From Psychrobacter sp. 1044 (GTDB lineage Bacteria; Pseudomonadota; Gammaproteobacteria; Pseudomonadales; Moraxellaceae): a DNA stretch of 64,000 nucleotides. Where the stretch lies: positions 34,262 to 98,261 of the forward strand of contig NZ_CAJHAZ010000013.1 of assembly GCF_904846525.1 (NCBI RefSeq). The letters are read 5' to 3'. The notes beneath the pieces are model-generated. The model was given only the letters and a program-made list of their open reading frames with translations, ran no database searches and was not told the DNA's origin. The position numbers and the translations under genes were made by a program. Position 1 is the stretch's first letter. Each line of letters begins with the position of its first letter. Positions 8,798 to 17,948 of the stretch are shown here, in pieces.

Positions 8798-11083
8798 ATG
8801 TTGGTACAAGTTGCTCTACCCGTGCCCCTTTATCGGGTATTTGACTATAGCGTACCAGCAGATATAAACAACTTATCAAGCCCTTCTTTACCCCCTATTG
8901 GCTGCCGTGTCGAAGTATCCTTTGGTCGTCAAACTTTAATCGGTATCGTCGTCGCTCATATTCCAGAAGCAAATAGCAGCGTGCCACTTAATAAGCTAAA
9001 ACCTATCAATAAATGCTTGGATGCTGAGCCTATTTTAGAGACCAGTATGCTAAAGCTGGCACATTGGCTAGCGCGTTATTACCACTACCCGCTTGGTGAC
9101 GTTTTAGCAGTCATGCTGCCAACTCTCGTTCGTCAAGGTAAGCCGCTGGATTTACTGATTACCCATTGGCGAATTTTGCCACATGTAAGCGACAATGACT
9201 TTCGTGCCAATGCCAAAAAACAAAAACAACAATTCGATATGCTTAAGCTGCATGGTGAGCGTGGCGCGAGTGAAGATGTTTTATTGCTAGAGGGCATGGA
9301 AAGGAGTTTTTTAAAGGCGCTCGAAGACAAAGGTTTAATCGAGCGCTATATTCAGACCATACAATCACCTGCGCCTGTTAAATTAGCAAAAATGCCCCTT
9401 GATCTCAATGACGAGCAAAAACTCGCCGTTACCGCCATTATTGCGGCTCATGAAGCCAATCGCTACACGGGGTTTTTATTAAATGGCATCACTGGTAGTG
9501 GCAAGACAGAAGTCTATCTGCAAGCGATGCAAGCCGTATTGGAAGCTGGCAAGCAGGTATTGATTTTAGTACCTGAGATTGGATTGACGCCGCAGACGCG
9601 CGCGCGTTTTGCCAGTCGCTTTGCCGCTCATATTGTCCTGCTACATTCTGGCATGAATAATACCCATCGCCTGCACGGCTGGCAAGACTGCCGTACCGGT
9701 CATGCTCAAATCATTATTGGCACGCGCTCAGCGGTGCTATATCCTTTTGCAGATCTGGGCTTAATTGTCGTGGATGAAGCGCATGATGGTTCTTATAAGC
9801 AGCAAGATACCTTGCGCTATCATGCCGCTGACGTCGCGCTGTATCGTGGACTACAAGCCAATATCCCTGTCGTACTCGGTACGGCGACGCCATCTCTTGA
9901 GCATTTAAAACTGGTCGATGACGGTAAGCTGGTGGAGTGCCAACTGCAAACTCGTCCCGGTAATGCGAAGCTTGCAACCATGCAGCTGATTGATGCGCGC
10001 CTGCAAAGTACTCATCAGCAAACGACGGACGACGGTGCGCGCTATGATACTGGGCTGACCGATGCGCTTATTGGGGCGATACGGCAAACGCTAGAAGCGG
10101 GCGATCAAGTATTAATATTTTTAAACCGTCGCGGCTATGCGCCAGTTTTGCTATGCGAAGCTTGCGGTTGGCAGGCAGATTGTCCGCGCTGCGACGCGCA
10201 TTTAACCGTTCATTATAATAGCCATTCCCAACACAACGCTTATAGTAGCTCCTATTTAAAATGCCACCACTGCGACTGGCAAGCTTATATTCCAAAAGTT
10301 TGCCCTGATTGTGGCAGTCAAAATTTGGATGCCAAAGGGATGGGCACGACAAGGCTCAGCGAAAACCTGCATGCGATTTTTGCCAATCCGCAAACCAGCA
10401 AAGAGCTTTACCCCATTATCCAAATCGATCGCGATACCACCAGGCGTAAAGACAGCTGGGAGAATATCTATCAGCGTATCAATCAAGGCAATCCTGCCAT
10501 CTTGGTTGGCACGCAGATGGTCGCCAAAGGTCATCATTTCCCCAATGTTACGCTTGTCTGCTTGCCAAACGCCGATCGTGGTTTCTTGTCCGCCGACTTT
10601 CGCTCGCCAGAACATACTGCGCAATTGATGATTCAGGTCGCAGGACGTGCCGGTCGCGGTGATAAATCTGGTCGTGTACTCATTCAAACGCTGCAACCAG
10701 ATAATGAATTACTATTAAAACTGGTCAAAGACGGTTATTTGTCTTTTGCTCGCGAGCTATTGCAAGAGCGTAAAATGATGGGTTTACCGCCACACAGTCA
10801 TGCTGCCCTGATACGCTGTGAGGGCAAAACCCTTGCTGCCACGACGCAAGCCCTTAAAGATGCCATTGCCATTCTACCAAATGGACATAATCTCGCCGTA
10901 CTCGGGCCTATCGATGCACCAATGAGCAAAAAGAATAGCCGTTACCACGTACAACTGCTACTTTTAGGCAAAAATCGACAACAATTACACCATGTATTAA
11001 ATCAATGGTGGCAGCCCGTATTGACCTTGCCAAGTACCAAGTGCCTTAAACTCACTTTGGATATCGACCCTGTTGGTTGGTAG
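8798..11083 (+). CDS. priA: Primosomal replication protein N' (PriA helicase)
   Basis: Superfamily 2 DNA helicase that recognises stalled or repaired forks and reloads the replicative helicase. The N-terminal 3' DNA-binding domain is residues 1-110; Walker A is GITGSGKTE at about 230-238, the DEAH box VVDEAHDGSYKQQ starts near 324. Eight zinc-binding cysteines lie in the CEACGWQADCPRC and CHHCDWQ...CPDCG segments. The C-terminal helicase half contains VGTQMVAKGHHFPNV and QVAGRAGRG. Length 761 aa is normal. AGGA lies nine bases before the start, directly after the 15-bp repeat array. Confidence 0.97.
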   Translation: MLVQVALPVPLYRVFDYSVPADINNLSSPSLPPIGCRVEVSFGRQTLIGIVVAHIPEANSSVPLNKLKPINKCLDAEPILETSMLKLAHWLARYYHYPLGDVLAVMLPTLVRQGKPLDLLITHWRILPHVSDNDFRANAKKQKQQFDMLKLHGERGASEDVLLLEGMERSFLKALEDKGLIERYIQTIQSPAPVKLAKMPLDLNDEQKLAVTAIIAAHEANRYTGFLLNGITGSGKTEVYLQAMQAVLEAGKQVLILVPEIGLTPQTRARFASRFAAHIVLLHSGMNNTHRLHGWQDCRTGHAQIIIGTRSAVLYPFADLGLIVVDEAHDGSYKQQDTLRYHAADVALYRGLQANIPVVLGTATPSLEHLKLVDDGKLVECQLQTRPGNAKLATMQLIDARLQSTHQQTTDDGARYDTGLTDALIGAIRQTLEAGDQVLIFLNRRGYAPVLLCEACGWQADCPRCDAHLTVHYNSHSQHNAYSSSYLKCHHCDWQAYIPKVCPDCGSQNLDAKGMGTTRLSENLHAIFANPQTSKELYPIIQIDRDTTRRKDSWENIYQRINQGNPAILVGTQMVAKGHHFPNVTLVCLPNADRGFLSADFRSPEHTAQLMIQVAGRAGRGDKSGRVLIQTLQPDNELLLKLVKDGYLSFARELLQERKMMGLPPHSHAALIRCEGKTLAATTQALKDAIAILPNGHNLAVLGPIDAPMSKKNSRYHVQLLLLGKNRQQLHHVLNQWWQPVLTLPSTKCLKLTLDIDPVGW

Positions 11084-11134
11084 CCGCCAATTACTAACCA
11101 TCACTTTTTAACTCAGATTATTCTGTCCGCTACT

Positions 11135-11258
11135 AGGCCGTGTCCCTATTTAGAGGATAATCGATTGAACTGAGGATACGCCCTCAAGAACGTTATTCTA
11201 AATAGTAACCAATGGTTTACTGCCTAGATACAGCAAGCATTTATTAAATATGCTAAAT
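11135..11258. repeat. IS-end-like intergenic repeat (GGGCGTGTCC family), nested copy
   Basis: The segment starts AGGCCGTGTCCCTATTTA (11135-11152); the reverse complement of 11164-11184 starts AGGGCGTATCCTCAGTTCAA. These are two facing copies of a terminus also found at 55092 and 63927. A second inverted pair, CTATTTAGAGGATAA (11146-11160) and TTATTCTAAATAG (11193-11205), is nested with it. A tail containing CTAGATACAGCA (from 11223) recurs at 63970, and AAGCATTTA..AAATA.GCTAAA recurs at 55116. It looks like a fragmentary mobile-element end or a MITE-like remnant. Confidence 0.55.
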
Positions 11259-11341
11259 TCTTTATATCTGGCTAGTCCGCGTACAGCAAGCCCAGCCTTA
11301 TAAGCAATCAAATTTCCTCTTCTGTCATTCTGAGTGTTGTT

Positions 11342-12532
11342 ATGAGTCAAAATAAATCAAACGCTGAACAAGGCAATCATTCTCATCAGAATGATACTGT
11401 TGATGTGGCTAACCATCTGCATAAAGATGATGAGAGCAACTACACTCATGACAATCAAGCCTCTCACGATCACGATGAACACTTAGAGCAAACAACAGCA
11501 CCGCGAGATACCAAGGGCTATCAGCGTACTTTGCTGTTCAGCTTTATCATTATCACAGGCTATATGTTTATTGAAGCCATCGGTGGGTGGCTGACTGGCA
11601 GTTTGGCGCTATTATCTGATGCAGGTCACATGCTCAGTGATGCAATCGCACTTGGCGCGACGTTAATGGCATTTAAAATTGGAGAAAAAGCAGCCACTCA
11701 TCAAAAGACGTTTGGTTATAAACGCTTTGAGATTTTAGTCGCAACAGTCAATGGTGCGACGCTAGTCATTATTGCGCTAATGATTTTTTATGAGGCGATT
11801 AAGCGCTTCAATTCACCGCCTGAAATTGCTACCCAAGGCATGCTTATCGTTGCTACTATCGGTATGTTCGTCAATATTTTGGTCGCTTGGCTGATGCATC
11901 GAGGCAGTCGTGGTGGAGATGCACATGGACACAGTCATGCTGGTAGTCATAAAGACAGTCTTGAAGACACTCAAGGAAAAAATGAGAGTAAAGCTCCAGT
12001 CAACCTTAATATGCAAAGTGCTTACCTGCATGTATTGAGTGACTTAATGGGTTCGGTTGCCGCTATTATTGCCGCGCTTTTGATGATGAGCTTCGGCTGG
12101 GTTTGGGCGGATGCAGCGGCCTCGGTGATTGTCGCGATACTGATATTATTTAGTGGTTATCGCGTCGTGCGTGATTCCGTACATATTTTGATGGAAGGCA
12201 CACCAGAAGGTATATCCTTAGTGGATGTCGAAAAAAAACTGCTTACCCATCCGCAAGTACAAGAAGTCCATGATTTGCATGTTTGGAGTATTACCAGTGG
12301 TCTAAATGCCTTATCTTGTCACGCCGTTGTCGATGGTGAAATGAGTATTCATGAATCCAGCATATTGATTGCCAATTTAGAACAAAGCTTGCTTACGCTT
12401 GGTATCCATCATGCGACCATTCAGGTAGAAAGCGCATCACATCCGCAAACTGAGGCACATAGCGATGCGCTGGTCTGCGATATCTCAGAACAACAAACAG
12501 AGGGTAATAATCATATTGGTCACAACCACTAA
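11342..12532 (+). CDS. Cation diffusion facilitator, probably Zn2+ exporter
   Basis: CDF family metal/proton antiporter (ZitB/CzcD type) of 396 aa in the inner membrane. Six transmembrane helices are visible between about 60 and 310. Metal-site HxxxD motifs occur in SDAGHMLSDA (helix 2) and HVLSDLMGS (helix 5). Histidine-rich segments at the N-terminus (NHSHQND, SHDHDEH), the cytoplasmic loop (GDAHGHSHAGSH) and the C-terminus (NHIGHNH) indicate zinc or a similar divalent metal. A C-terminal cytoplasmic domain contains VHDLHVWSITSG. It appears to be a single gene. Export of zinc is inferred; cobalt or cadmium are possible. Confidence 0.93.
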   Translation: MSQNKSNAEQGNHSHQNDTVDVANHLHKDDESNYTHDNQASHDHDEHLEQTTAPRDTKGYQRTLLFSFIIITGYMFIEAIGGWLTGSLALLSDAGHMLSDAIALGATLMAFKIGEKAATHQKTFGYKRFEILVATVNGATLVIIALMIFYEAIKRFNSPPEIATQGMLIVATIGMFVNILVAWLMHRGSRGGDAHGHSHAGSHKDSLEDTQGKNESKAPVNLNMQSAYLHVLSDLMGSVAAIIAALLMMSFGWVWADAAASVIVAILILFSGYRVVRDSVHILMEGTPEGISLVDVEKKLLTHPQVQEVHDLHVWSITSGLNALSCHAVVDGEMSIHESSILIANLEQSLLTLGIHHATIQVESASHPQTEAHSDALVCDISEQQTEGNNHIGHNH

Positions 12533-12611
12533 GCATGAAACATGGAAAATCAGACTTTGAAAGTCAGAAATTAAACATTGAAAAGACCATTCTTTATTCA
12601 AATATCAATTT

Positions 12612-12640
12612 AAACGTTGCCTATGGTTGGCGACGTTTTA
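12612..12640 (+). terminator. Terminator-like hairpin after the CDF gene
   Basis: Stem AAACGTTGCC/GGCGACGTTT (12612-12621 and 12629-12638) with one wobble pair and a 7-nt loop, followed by a short T run. It lies about 80 bp after the CDF stop codon. Confidence 0.6.
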
Positions 12641-12779
12641 TCAAGTGGTGGAAATCATAACGTCATATGCACCAAATTAGCCAAAGCGTTGTTATTGACC
12701 AAATACCCAACCCCAACGATAAGAATATGATTCGAATCCAAAAATCTCATGCGTCAGTCCTGATGTGCGTTACATAATC

Positions 12780-12902
12780 CTATGTCAAATAATCAGATGC
12801 CATATATAACGCAAGCAGCAACCAAAATCCAAATAACAGCGCCAGTCCTGCCCCGAAAACCCTTAAAATTATTTTGCTAAAAATCTTCAATAATCCGCGC
12901 AA
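12780..12902 (-). CDS. Candidate 40-residue single-pass membrane protein
   Basis: Minus-strand frame from a TTG at 12902 (or TTG at 12890) to TAG at 12780. The product has a basic amphipathic start (LRGLLKIFSKIILR) followed by a hydrophobic helix AGLALLFGFWLLLALYM and a short polar end. The local rise in GC content and the codon pattern look coding compared with the AT-rich surroundings. The start is uncertain because no good ribosome site or ATG is present. I do not recognise a family; it may equally be a remnant. Confidence 0.3.
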   Translation of the reverse strand: MRGLLKIFSKIILRVFGAGLALLFGFWLLLALYMASDYLT

Positions 12903-13122
12903 CTTACTATAAGTTGGCTAATCATCGTGCATGAATTTAACTTCTTATGCGCCGACATAAACAGGCTTTATTTTAAATAAGCTTATATCACGCCGATTTT
13001 TAGCATTGTAATAGCATGTTAAAAATGATGGGAAATTTAGCCTCGCCGCCATATTTTTCATATAAATTCTGTATACTTAAAGCTGAAACAACCAATTTAC
13101 CATTAATGGATTATTTTCTGCC

Positions 13123-13827
13123 ATGTCGAGACGCTCAGCTCCTTTTGTTGCTCCAAGCTACATTGATAACCCTATCTCAGCAGAGGGTAAAAAGCATGCC
13201 AAAGCATTGTTATCGACATTGCAAGAAGACATTGCTAGCTTTCGAGATGAGCAGTTTCCACCTGATATTTTGCGTCAAATTCGTGATATGCCAATTTATG
13301 AAGGCAATATCGCCGAAGTCCAAGCCTATCAGCAGCGTTGGCATAATCTGCTTGAGCGCGCCATGGCGTTTTATCCTGCGGCCAACCTACCGCCCGATCA
13401 TCTGCCGCTACCAGCCAGCCTTGAGATACCGCAATTTATCTATCATGTGCAAAGGCTACATTTGACCAAGACCCGTGCAAAAGAATCAAAAAGCTTCGGT
13501 TCGGTCGGTGCGCTTACTGATAAGTGTGGTGACTATAGTGCTGATGAAATTGCGCGTATGAGTGCAGTATTTGATAATGATGATGAGGCGCGTTTGGTGG
13601 CGCATCGTGAATTTATTGATTTGCGCGCCTATGTATTTTGTCGTGATAGCAAGGGCGAGATGCTGGAGCCTGAACGCGTACGTTTTTATCGAACGGGTCT
13701 TATCGTCCATGCTCTGCCCGATTTAAAAATCGTAGACAGTCGCCAGACCCCGCGTAAACGCCGTAACGATGCTTATAACAATCCACTTGCCGATAATGGT
13801 GTGTGGAAGATTTATCGTAAAAAATAA
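13123..13827 (+). CDS. Conserved-looking protein of unknown function
   Basis: A 234-aa soluble protein without signal peptide or membrane segment. It is rich in aromatic and charged residues; the C-terminus is strongly basic (RQTPRKRRNDAY...WKIYRKK), which could suggest nucleic-acid contact, but this is only inference. Normal codon use for the window. It lies 75 bp before the Kef antiporter gene in the same direction. I do not recognise a family. Confidence 0.7.
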   Translation: MSRRSAPFVAPSYIDNPISAEGKKHAKALLSTLQEDIASFRDEQFPPDILRQIRDMPIYEGNIAEVQAYQQRWHNLLERAMAFYPAANLPPDHLPLPASLEIPQFIYHVQRLHLTKTRAKESKSFGSVGALTDKCGDYSADEIARMSAVFDNDDEARLVAHREFIDLRAYVFCRDSKGEMLEPERVRFYRTGLIVHALPDLKIVDSRQTPRKRRNDAYNNPLADNGVWKIYRKK

Positions 13828-13902
13828 CGTATGCTAAGATTTTTTATTTTTACCATGCCCATATTGTACCGCTTATTTTATCATGATTGCTAAGGATTCC
13901 AG

Positions 13903-15789
13903 ATGTTCGCTGCCGCCACCGGCTCACCAAATTTAATGTTACAAGCTACAATCTTCTTAGGAGCAGCCCTGCTCTTTGTACCCCTTGGTAAACGTTTTGG
14001 CATTGCGACGGTCTTAGGTTATCTCATTACAGGATTGATATTGGGGCCCAGTGGTCTGGACGTCGCAGGCGATGCTGAGAGCTTGTTGCACTTCTCTGAG
14101 TTTGGCGTGGTCATGCTGCTGTTCATTATCGGGCTTGAGCTGCAACCCTCACGATTATGGGCACTGCGGCGTTCGATATTTGTACTCGGTGGTTTGCAAG
14201 TCGGTCTGACTGGCACATTATTAATGGGGCTGTTACATCAAATTTTTGGCTTACAGCTCGATACTGCTTTTATCGTCGGTTTTGGCCTTGCCTTGTCGTC
14301 CACAGCTTTTGTACTACAAATACTGACGGAAAAACAGCAGCTTTCTAGCACCCACGGTCGTGAGGCGTTCACGATTTTATTATTCCAAGATATTGCGGTT
14401 ATCCCTTTGCTAGCCGTCATTCCTTTCCTATCAGGGGTGCGCGAACAAAGTTATGATTTGATTTATTTTGGCAAAGTTTTTGCGGTTTTTGCTGGACTGA
14501 TTTTTGCTAGTCGTTATGTCGTTCGTCCCTTCTTTAAGTTTGTAGCCTCTAGTGGCGCATCAGAACTGCTGACCGCCGTTGCGCTATTTATCGTGATGGG
14601 TGTATCGATTTTGATGGGTCAAATTGGTTTATCGATGGCATTAGGTGCTTTTTTAACAGGGGTACTACTCGCAGATTCTGAGTATCGCCATGAGCTAGAA
14701 GCCAGTATTGAGCCATTTAAAGGGTTGCTACTTGGCTTATTTTTTATGTCGGTCGGTATGCTGACTGATGTCAAACTTATCTTGGCAAAACCTATCTTTA
14801 TCATCGGCTGTGCAATGGCATTGATGGCTATCAAATTTGGTGTCATTACCGCCATTGCAAAGATATCAGGCAATCGCTGGCCAACCAGCATCAGACTGGG
14901 TGTGACACTCGCTCAAGGTGGTGAATTTGCCTTTGTTTTATTCAGTGTCGCTACTGCTCAAAATGTCTTGCGACCTGAGCTTGCCAACACCCTGAACCTT
15001 ATCGTCACTATCTCCATGGCGCTCACACCGCTGGCATTTTTGTTACTTGAGAAAATCGGTGAGCCGTTATTTGCCAAAAGCAAACCCAGCCGAGAATACG
15101 ATGCCATTCCCGATCATGAACATCAAGTCATTATTGCTGGCTTTGGGCGCGTCGGTCAGATTATCGGTCGTGTACTACGCATGCATAACATCGAATTTAC
15201 CGCCATTGAACGCTCAGCAAATCGTGTCGATTTCGTTCGTAAATTTGGTAACCAAGTCTATTACGGCGACCCAAAAAACCCTGAGATATTGCGCGCGGCT
15301 GGTATCAAAAAAGCCCGTGTGTTTATTTTGGCCATCGATGATTTAGAGCGCTCTATCACCACGGCTCAATACTTACGTAAAAACTATCCAGACTTGATTG
15401 TCTTGGCACGGGCACGTGACCGTCAGCATTATTATCGATTGCGTGAGGTCGGTGTGCGTCATATTTGGCGTGAGACTTACCTATCATCCTTGGATATGTC
15501 ACGTGAGTCTCTACAACTGCTTGGCATCTCACCAGAAAAAGCGCGTGAGACGGTGCAAACTTTCCGTGATTACGACGATGACTTGATTGAACGTCAGCAA
15601 GCGATCTATGATGATGAAGCCAGCATGATTGAATCCGCACAATCAGCGATGGCAGAGCTAGAAAGCTTGTTTGATGAAGACATTGATAAAGCCCGAAAAA
15701 TGGACTTAACGGATTTTTATGACGCGTTGAAAAGTAAAGCAACACCCGTTGATAAAAAGGACGACGTTGCAACTGACTCTAACACCTAA
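13903..15789 (+). CDS. Kef-type (CPA2) monovalent cation:proton antiporter with TrkA-N domain
   Basis: Inner-membrane K+ or Na+/H+ antiporter of the CPA2 family, 628 aa. About 12 transmembrane helices occupy residues 10-385, including LIIGLELQPSRLW, LLFQDIAVIPLLAV and LAQGGEFAFVLF, which are diagnostic for KefB/KefC-like transporters. A Rossmann-type TrkA-N (RCK) domain follows at about 403-520, with the nucleotide motif IIAGFGRVGQIIGR. The acidic C-terminal tail is variable. AAGGA is six bases before the start. It probably protects against electrophiles or controls pH; a separate KefF/KefG partner is not encoded nearby. Confidence 0.92.
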   Translation: MFAAATGSPNLMLQATIFLGAALLFVPLGKRFGIATVLGYLITGLILGPSGLDVAGDAESLLHFSEFGVVMLLFIIGLELQPSRLWALRRSIFVLGGLQVGLTGTLLMGLLHQIFGLQLDTAFIVGFGLALSSTAFVLQILTEKQQLSSTHGREAFTILLFQDIAVIPLLAVIPFLSGVREQSYDLIYFGKVFAVFAGLIFASRYVVRPFFKFVASSGASELLTAVALFIVMGVSILMGQIGLSMALGAFLTGVLLADSEYRHELEASIEPFKGLLLGLFFMSVGMLTDVKLILAKPIFIIGCAMALMAIKFGVITAIAKISGNRWPTSIRLGVTLAQGGEFAFVLFSVATAQNVLRPELANTLNLIVTISMALTPLAFLLLEKIGEPLFAKSKPSREYDAIPDHEHQVIIAGFGRVGQIIGRVLRMHNIEFTAIERSANRVDFVRKFGNQVYYGDPKNPEILRAAGIKKARVFILAIDDLERSITTAQYLRKNYPDLIVLARARDRQHYYRLREVGVRHIWRETYLSSLDMSRESLQLLGISPEKARETVQTFRDYDDDLIERQQAIYDDEASMIESAQSAMAELESLFDEDIDKARKMDLTDFYDALKSKATPVDKKDDVATDSNT

Positions 15790-15868
15790 ATATTTATATA
15801 TTTTAAAGCGTGTTTGATGATTCACAAATAGGCACTGTCAGTGTCATCGTTAAATCATTCAACATGCC

Positions 15869-16798
15869 CTAATCAGGCATACAGCTTGCAGGTGCCAGAT
15901 TTTTATTTAGCGAACTCGTACAGCTCCAACTATCGCTGTCTGGCACATGGTAAAAAACCAGTGTCTGTTGATTTAGATAGCGGATAGGGAACTGAACATT
16001 TTGTATGGTCGCAATGACTGCACAATCCGTTTCTACTATGCCAGCGGCCTTTTTATCGATATCAATTCGTATCTGCTGAGTGCCTGTATCGATAGGCAAA
16101 TGAATCGGACATTGCCCTGTCTGTTGATAAATCAGTGCCACACGATTTTGTGCCGTTTTGGCTGTATCATACGCATCGAATAGCACTTCATTGGCTTTTG
16201 GCTTGGCAATAATTGGTAAAAACTGTATCTTAATAACCATTAAAGCAAAGGCAAAAATACCAAACCCCAATCCTAACCCAAATAAACTGACCCCACCTTC
16301 TCGGCGCAGATGCACCTTTTGCGCTGCTTCATCACGCGGATAATCATCGATAGCATCTGCAATCTCACGTCGCGCCATGCGGTAATAATACGCATCCGTC
16401 CAACGCGCCACCATGAACGACCAAAATAACCAAATGATCGCGGCAATGCCTATGCGTGTCGCCATCTGGTAAGCATCAGGGATGAAGGACATCGCCAAAA
16501 ATTCAAACGCAACCAATACCAGTGCCACATTGAGCTGGATAAACGACCAGCCTGCTACGCTATAGACAATCGCATCCATATAGCGTTTGCGATAGAGGAG
16601 CCAAGGAAACGTCACAAAAAATGCTGCCCAATGCCATTTTGGCGACAGATAACCTTGCGCATCGAACTGCTCAAAGCGTTTTAGATAATAATGCTGGCTA
16701 CGGTGACCGATAAACCATTTATCAAGTTGTGTACGCTTAGCAGGAGTCAGCTGTTCTTGATAAAAAGGGGGCGGCGAATCCGTCTCGATAAATAGCAT
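15869..16798 (-). CDS. DUF2628-like membrane protein with pilin-like C-terminal domain
   Basis: A 309-aa membrane protein. Residues 55-140 contain a DUF2628-like pattern (WHWAAFF...WLLYRKRYMDA...ARWTDAYYYRMARRE) with three or four membrane segments. A hydrophobic helix at about 171-196 is followed by a region resembling the globular part of a type IV pilin: FDAYDTAKTAQNRVALIYQQ, then GQCP, and a terminal disulfide-loop-like WSCTSSLNKNLAPASC (C293, C306). AGGGG lies six bases before the start. It is divergent from trmB. The pilin resemblance is my inference from motif order; the gene is not near pilus genes in this window. Confidence 0.7.
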   Translation of the reverse strand: MLFIETDSPPPFYQEQLTPAKRTQLDKWFIGHRSQHYYLKRFEQFDAQGYLSPKWHWAAFFVTFPWLLYRKRYMDAIVYSVAGWSFIQLNVALVLVAFEFLAMSFIPDAYQMATRIGIAAIIWLFWSFMVARWTDAYYYRMARREIADAIDDYPRDEAAQKVHLRREGGVSLFGLGLGFGIFAFALMVIKIQFLPIIAKPKANEVLFDAYDTAKTAQNRVALIYQQTGQCPIHLPIDTGTQQIRIDIDKKAAGIVETDCAVIATIQNVQFPIRYLNQQTLVFYHVPDSDSWSCTSSLNKNLAPASCMPD

Positions 16799-17028
16799 AG
16801 ATGACCCCTATTAACGATGAAGAAAAATTTAAATCCATTACTCACTTTATATGATAACGCCAAAACCGATGTGCAGAACAGTAAAACGACAGATAAATAC
16901 CGCTAATTCAATGTAAAAGAGCGTCAAGGCAGCCGAATGCCAATCTATATGTGATACGTCAAACAAGATCAACACTTTCACTTTTTTATGCTGAATAAAC
17001 GATAACAATATTAAAAAAGCATTGTCCG

Positions 17029-17057
17029 TTCACAGCTGTATAGATTTAACTTATAAT
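17029..17057 (+). promoter_or_regulatory. Sigma-70 promoter of trmB
   Basis: TTCACA (17029-17034) and a perfect TATAAT (17052-17057) are separated by 17 bp, 40 bp before the trmB start. This is one of the best-matched promoters in the window. Confidence 0.65.
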
Positions 17058-17096
17058 AAGCGTACATCACCCATTTTATGAAGCCTTGTCAATCCT

Positions 17097-17948
17097 ATGA
17101 GTCAACATCCTGATATTAATGATAACATCGATAGTACGAGTACTACTGATGAGCAAAAAGTCCTCAGTACTAACACCGAAAGCAATACTAATACTGACAT
17201 TGAAGCCCGTATTAGTAATGAGAGTGAGCCTGAAGAAAGCAAACATCTACGTATCGTCAATACCTTTATGAAACGACGTACGCACATGAATAAAAATGCC
17301 GAACTGGCACTGACCGCGCCAGAATTTGCTGAGTATCTGGTCAATAACAGTTTCGGTGATGGCAATCTTGATAGTATTGACAATCTACGAACACTATTCG
17401 CTGATAGCCCTAACGGTAGTGAAGCACCGCTTACCTTAGAGATCGGTTTTGGACTGGGTGATTCGTTCATTGAGATGGCAGCAGCAGAACCTAGCCGCAA
17501 TTTCGTTGGTATCGAAGTGCACGAACCAGGTATCGGTAAATGCGCCTATATGGCAGGTACTCAAGCACTAACCAATGTCAAAATCATCAACGGTGATGCC
17601 ATCCAATTGCTCAAGCAACTACCAGAAAACCATATCGATCGTATCCAGCTTTACTTCCCTGACCCATGGCAAAAAAAACGCCATCACAAACGCCGCTTCG
17701 TCAGTGCTGAACGCATGGCGATTGTGACTCGTAGTCTAAAGCAAGGCGGCTGGTTCCATACCGCAACCGACTGGGAGCATTACGCCTTTTGGATGGTTGA
17801 AGTTTTAGACGGTTTTACTGGTTTAACCAATCAAGCAGGCGCAGGTAACTTCACCGACCGCCCTGACTTTCGTCCAATGACCAAATTTGAGCGCCGCGGT
17901 ATAAATAGTGGACATGGCGTTTGGGATTTAATCTATATCAAAGACTAG
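17097..17948 (+). CDS. trmB: tRNA (guanine-N7-)-methyltransferase
   Basis: Methylates G46 of tRNA using S-adenosylmethionine. The SAM-binding motif is [15 protein letters not shown] and the signature [17 protein letters not shown] follows about 75 residues later; the C-terminal TKFERRG is also typical. The protein is 283 aa, with about 60 extra acidic, Ser/Thr/Asn-rich residues before the usual N-terminus; a start further inside is possible, but the ATG at 17097 fits the promoter 40 bp upstream. A terminator follows at 17982. Single gene. Confidence 0.95.
   Translation: MSQHPDINDNIDSTSTTDEQKVLSTNTESNTNTDIEARISNESEPEESKHLRIVNTFMKRRTHMNKNAELALTAPEFAEYLVNNSFGDGNLDSIDNLRTLFADSPNGSEAPLTLEIGFGLGDSFIEMAAAEPSRNFVGIEVHEPGIGKCAYMAGTQALTNVKIINGDAIQLLKQLPENHIDRIQLYFPDPWQKKRHHKRRFVSAERMAIVTRSLKQGGWFHTATDWEHYAFWMVEVLDGFTGLTNQAGAGNFTDRPDFRPMTKFERRGINSGHGVWDLIYIKD

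Larger units (their letters stand above)
12533..13122. other. 590-bp intergenic region after the CDF gene
   Basis: Holds a terminator-like hairpin at 12612-12640, a candidate small membrane-protein ORF on the minus strand (12780-12902), and AT-rich DNA before the next gene. A GATTCGAATC near 12731 resembles a tRNA T-loop but no tRNA fold surrounds it. Confidence 0.55.

Noticed and set aside
9714..10696. Several minus-strand frames of 60-146 codons inside priA
   Set aside because: They are shadows of the priA reading frame, which has all helicase and zinc motifs.
12728..12745. GATTCGAATCC resembling a tRNA T-loop
   Set aside because: No acceptor stem, D arm or anticodon arm can be formed around it; the motif is palindromic and occurs by chance.
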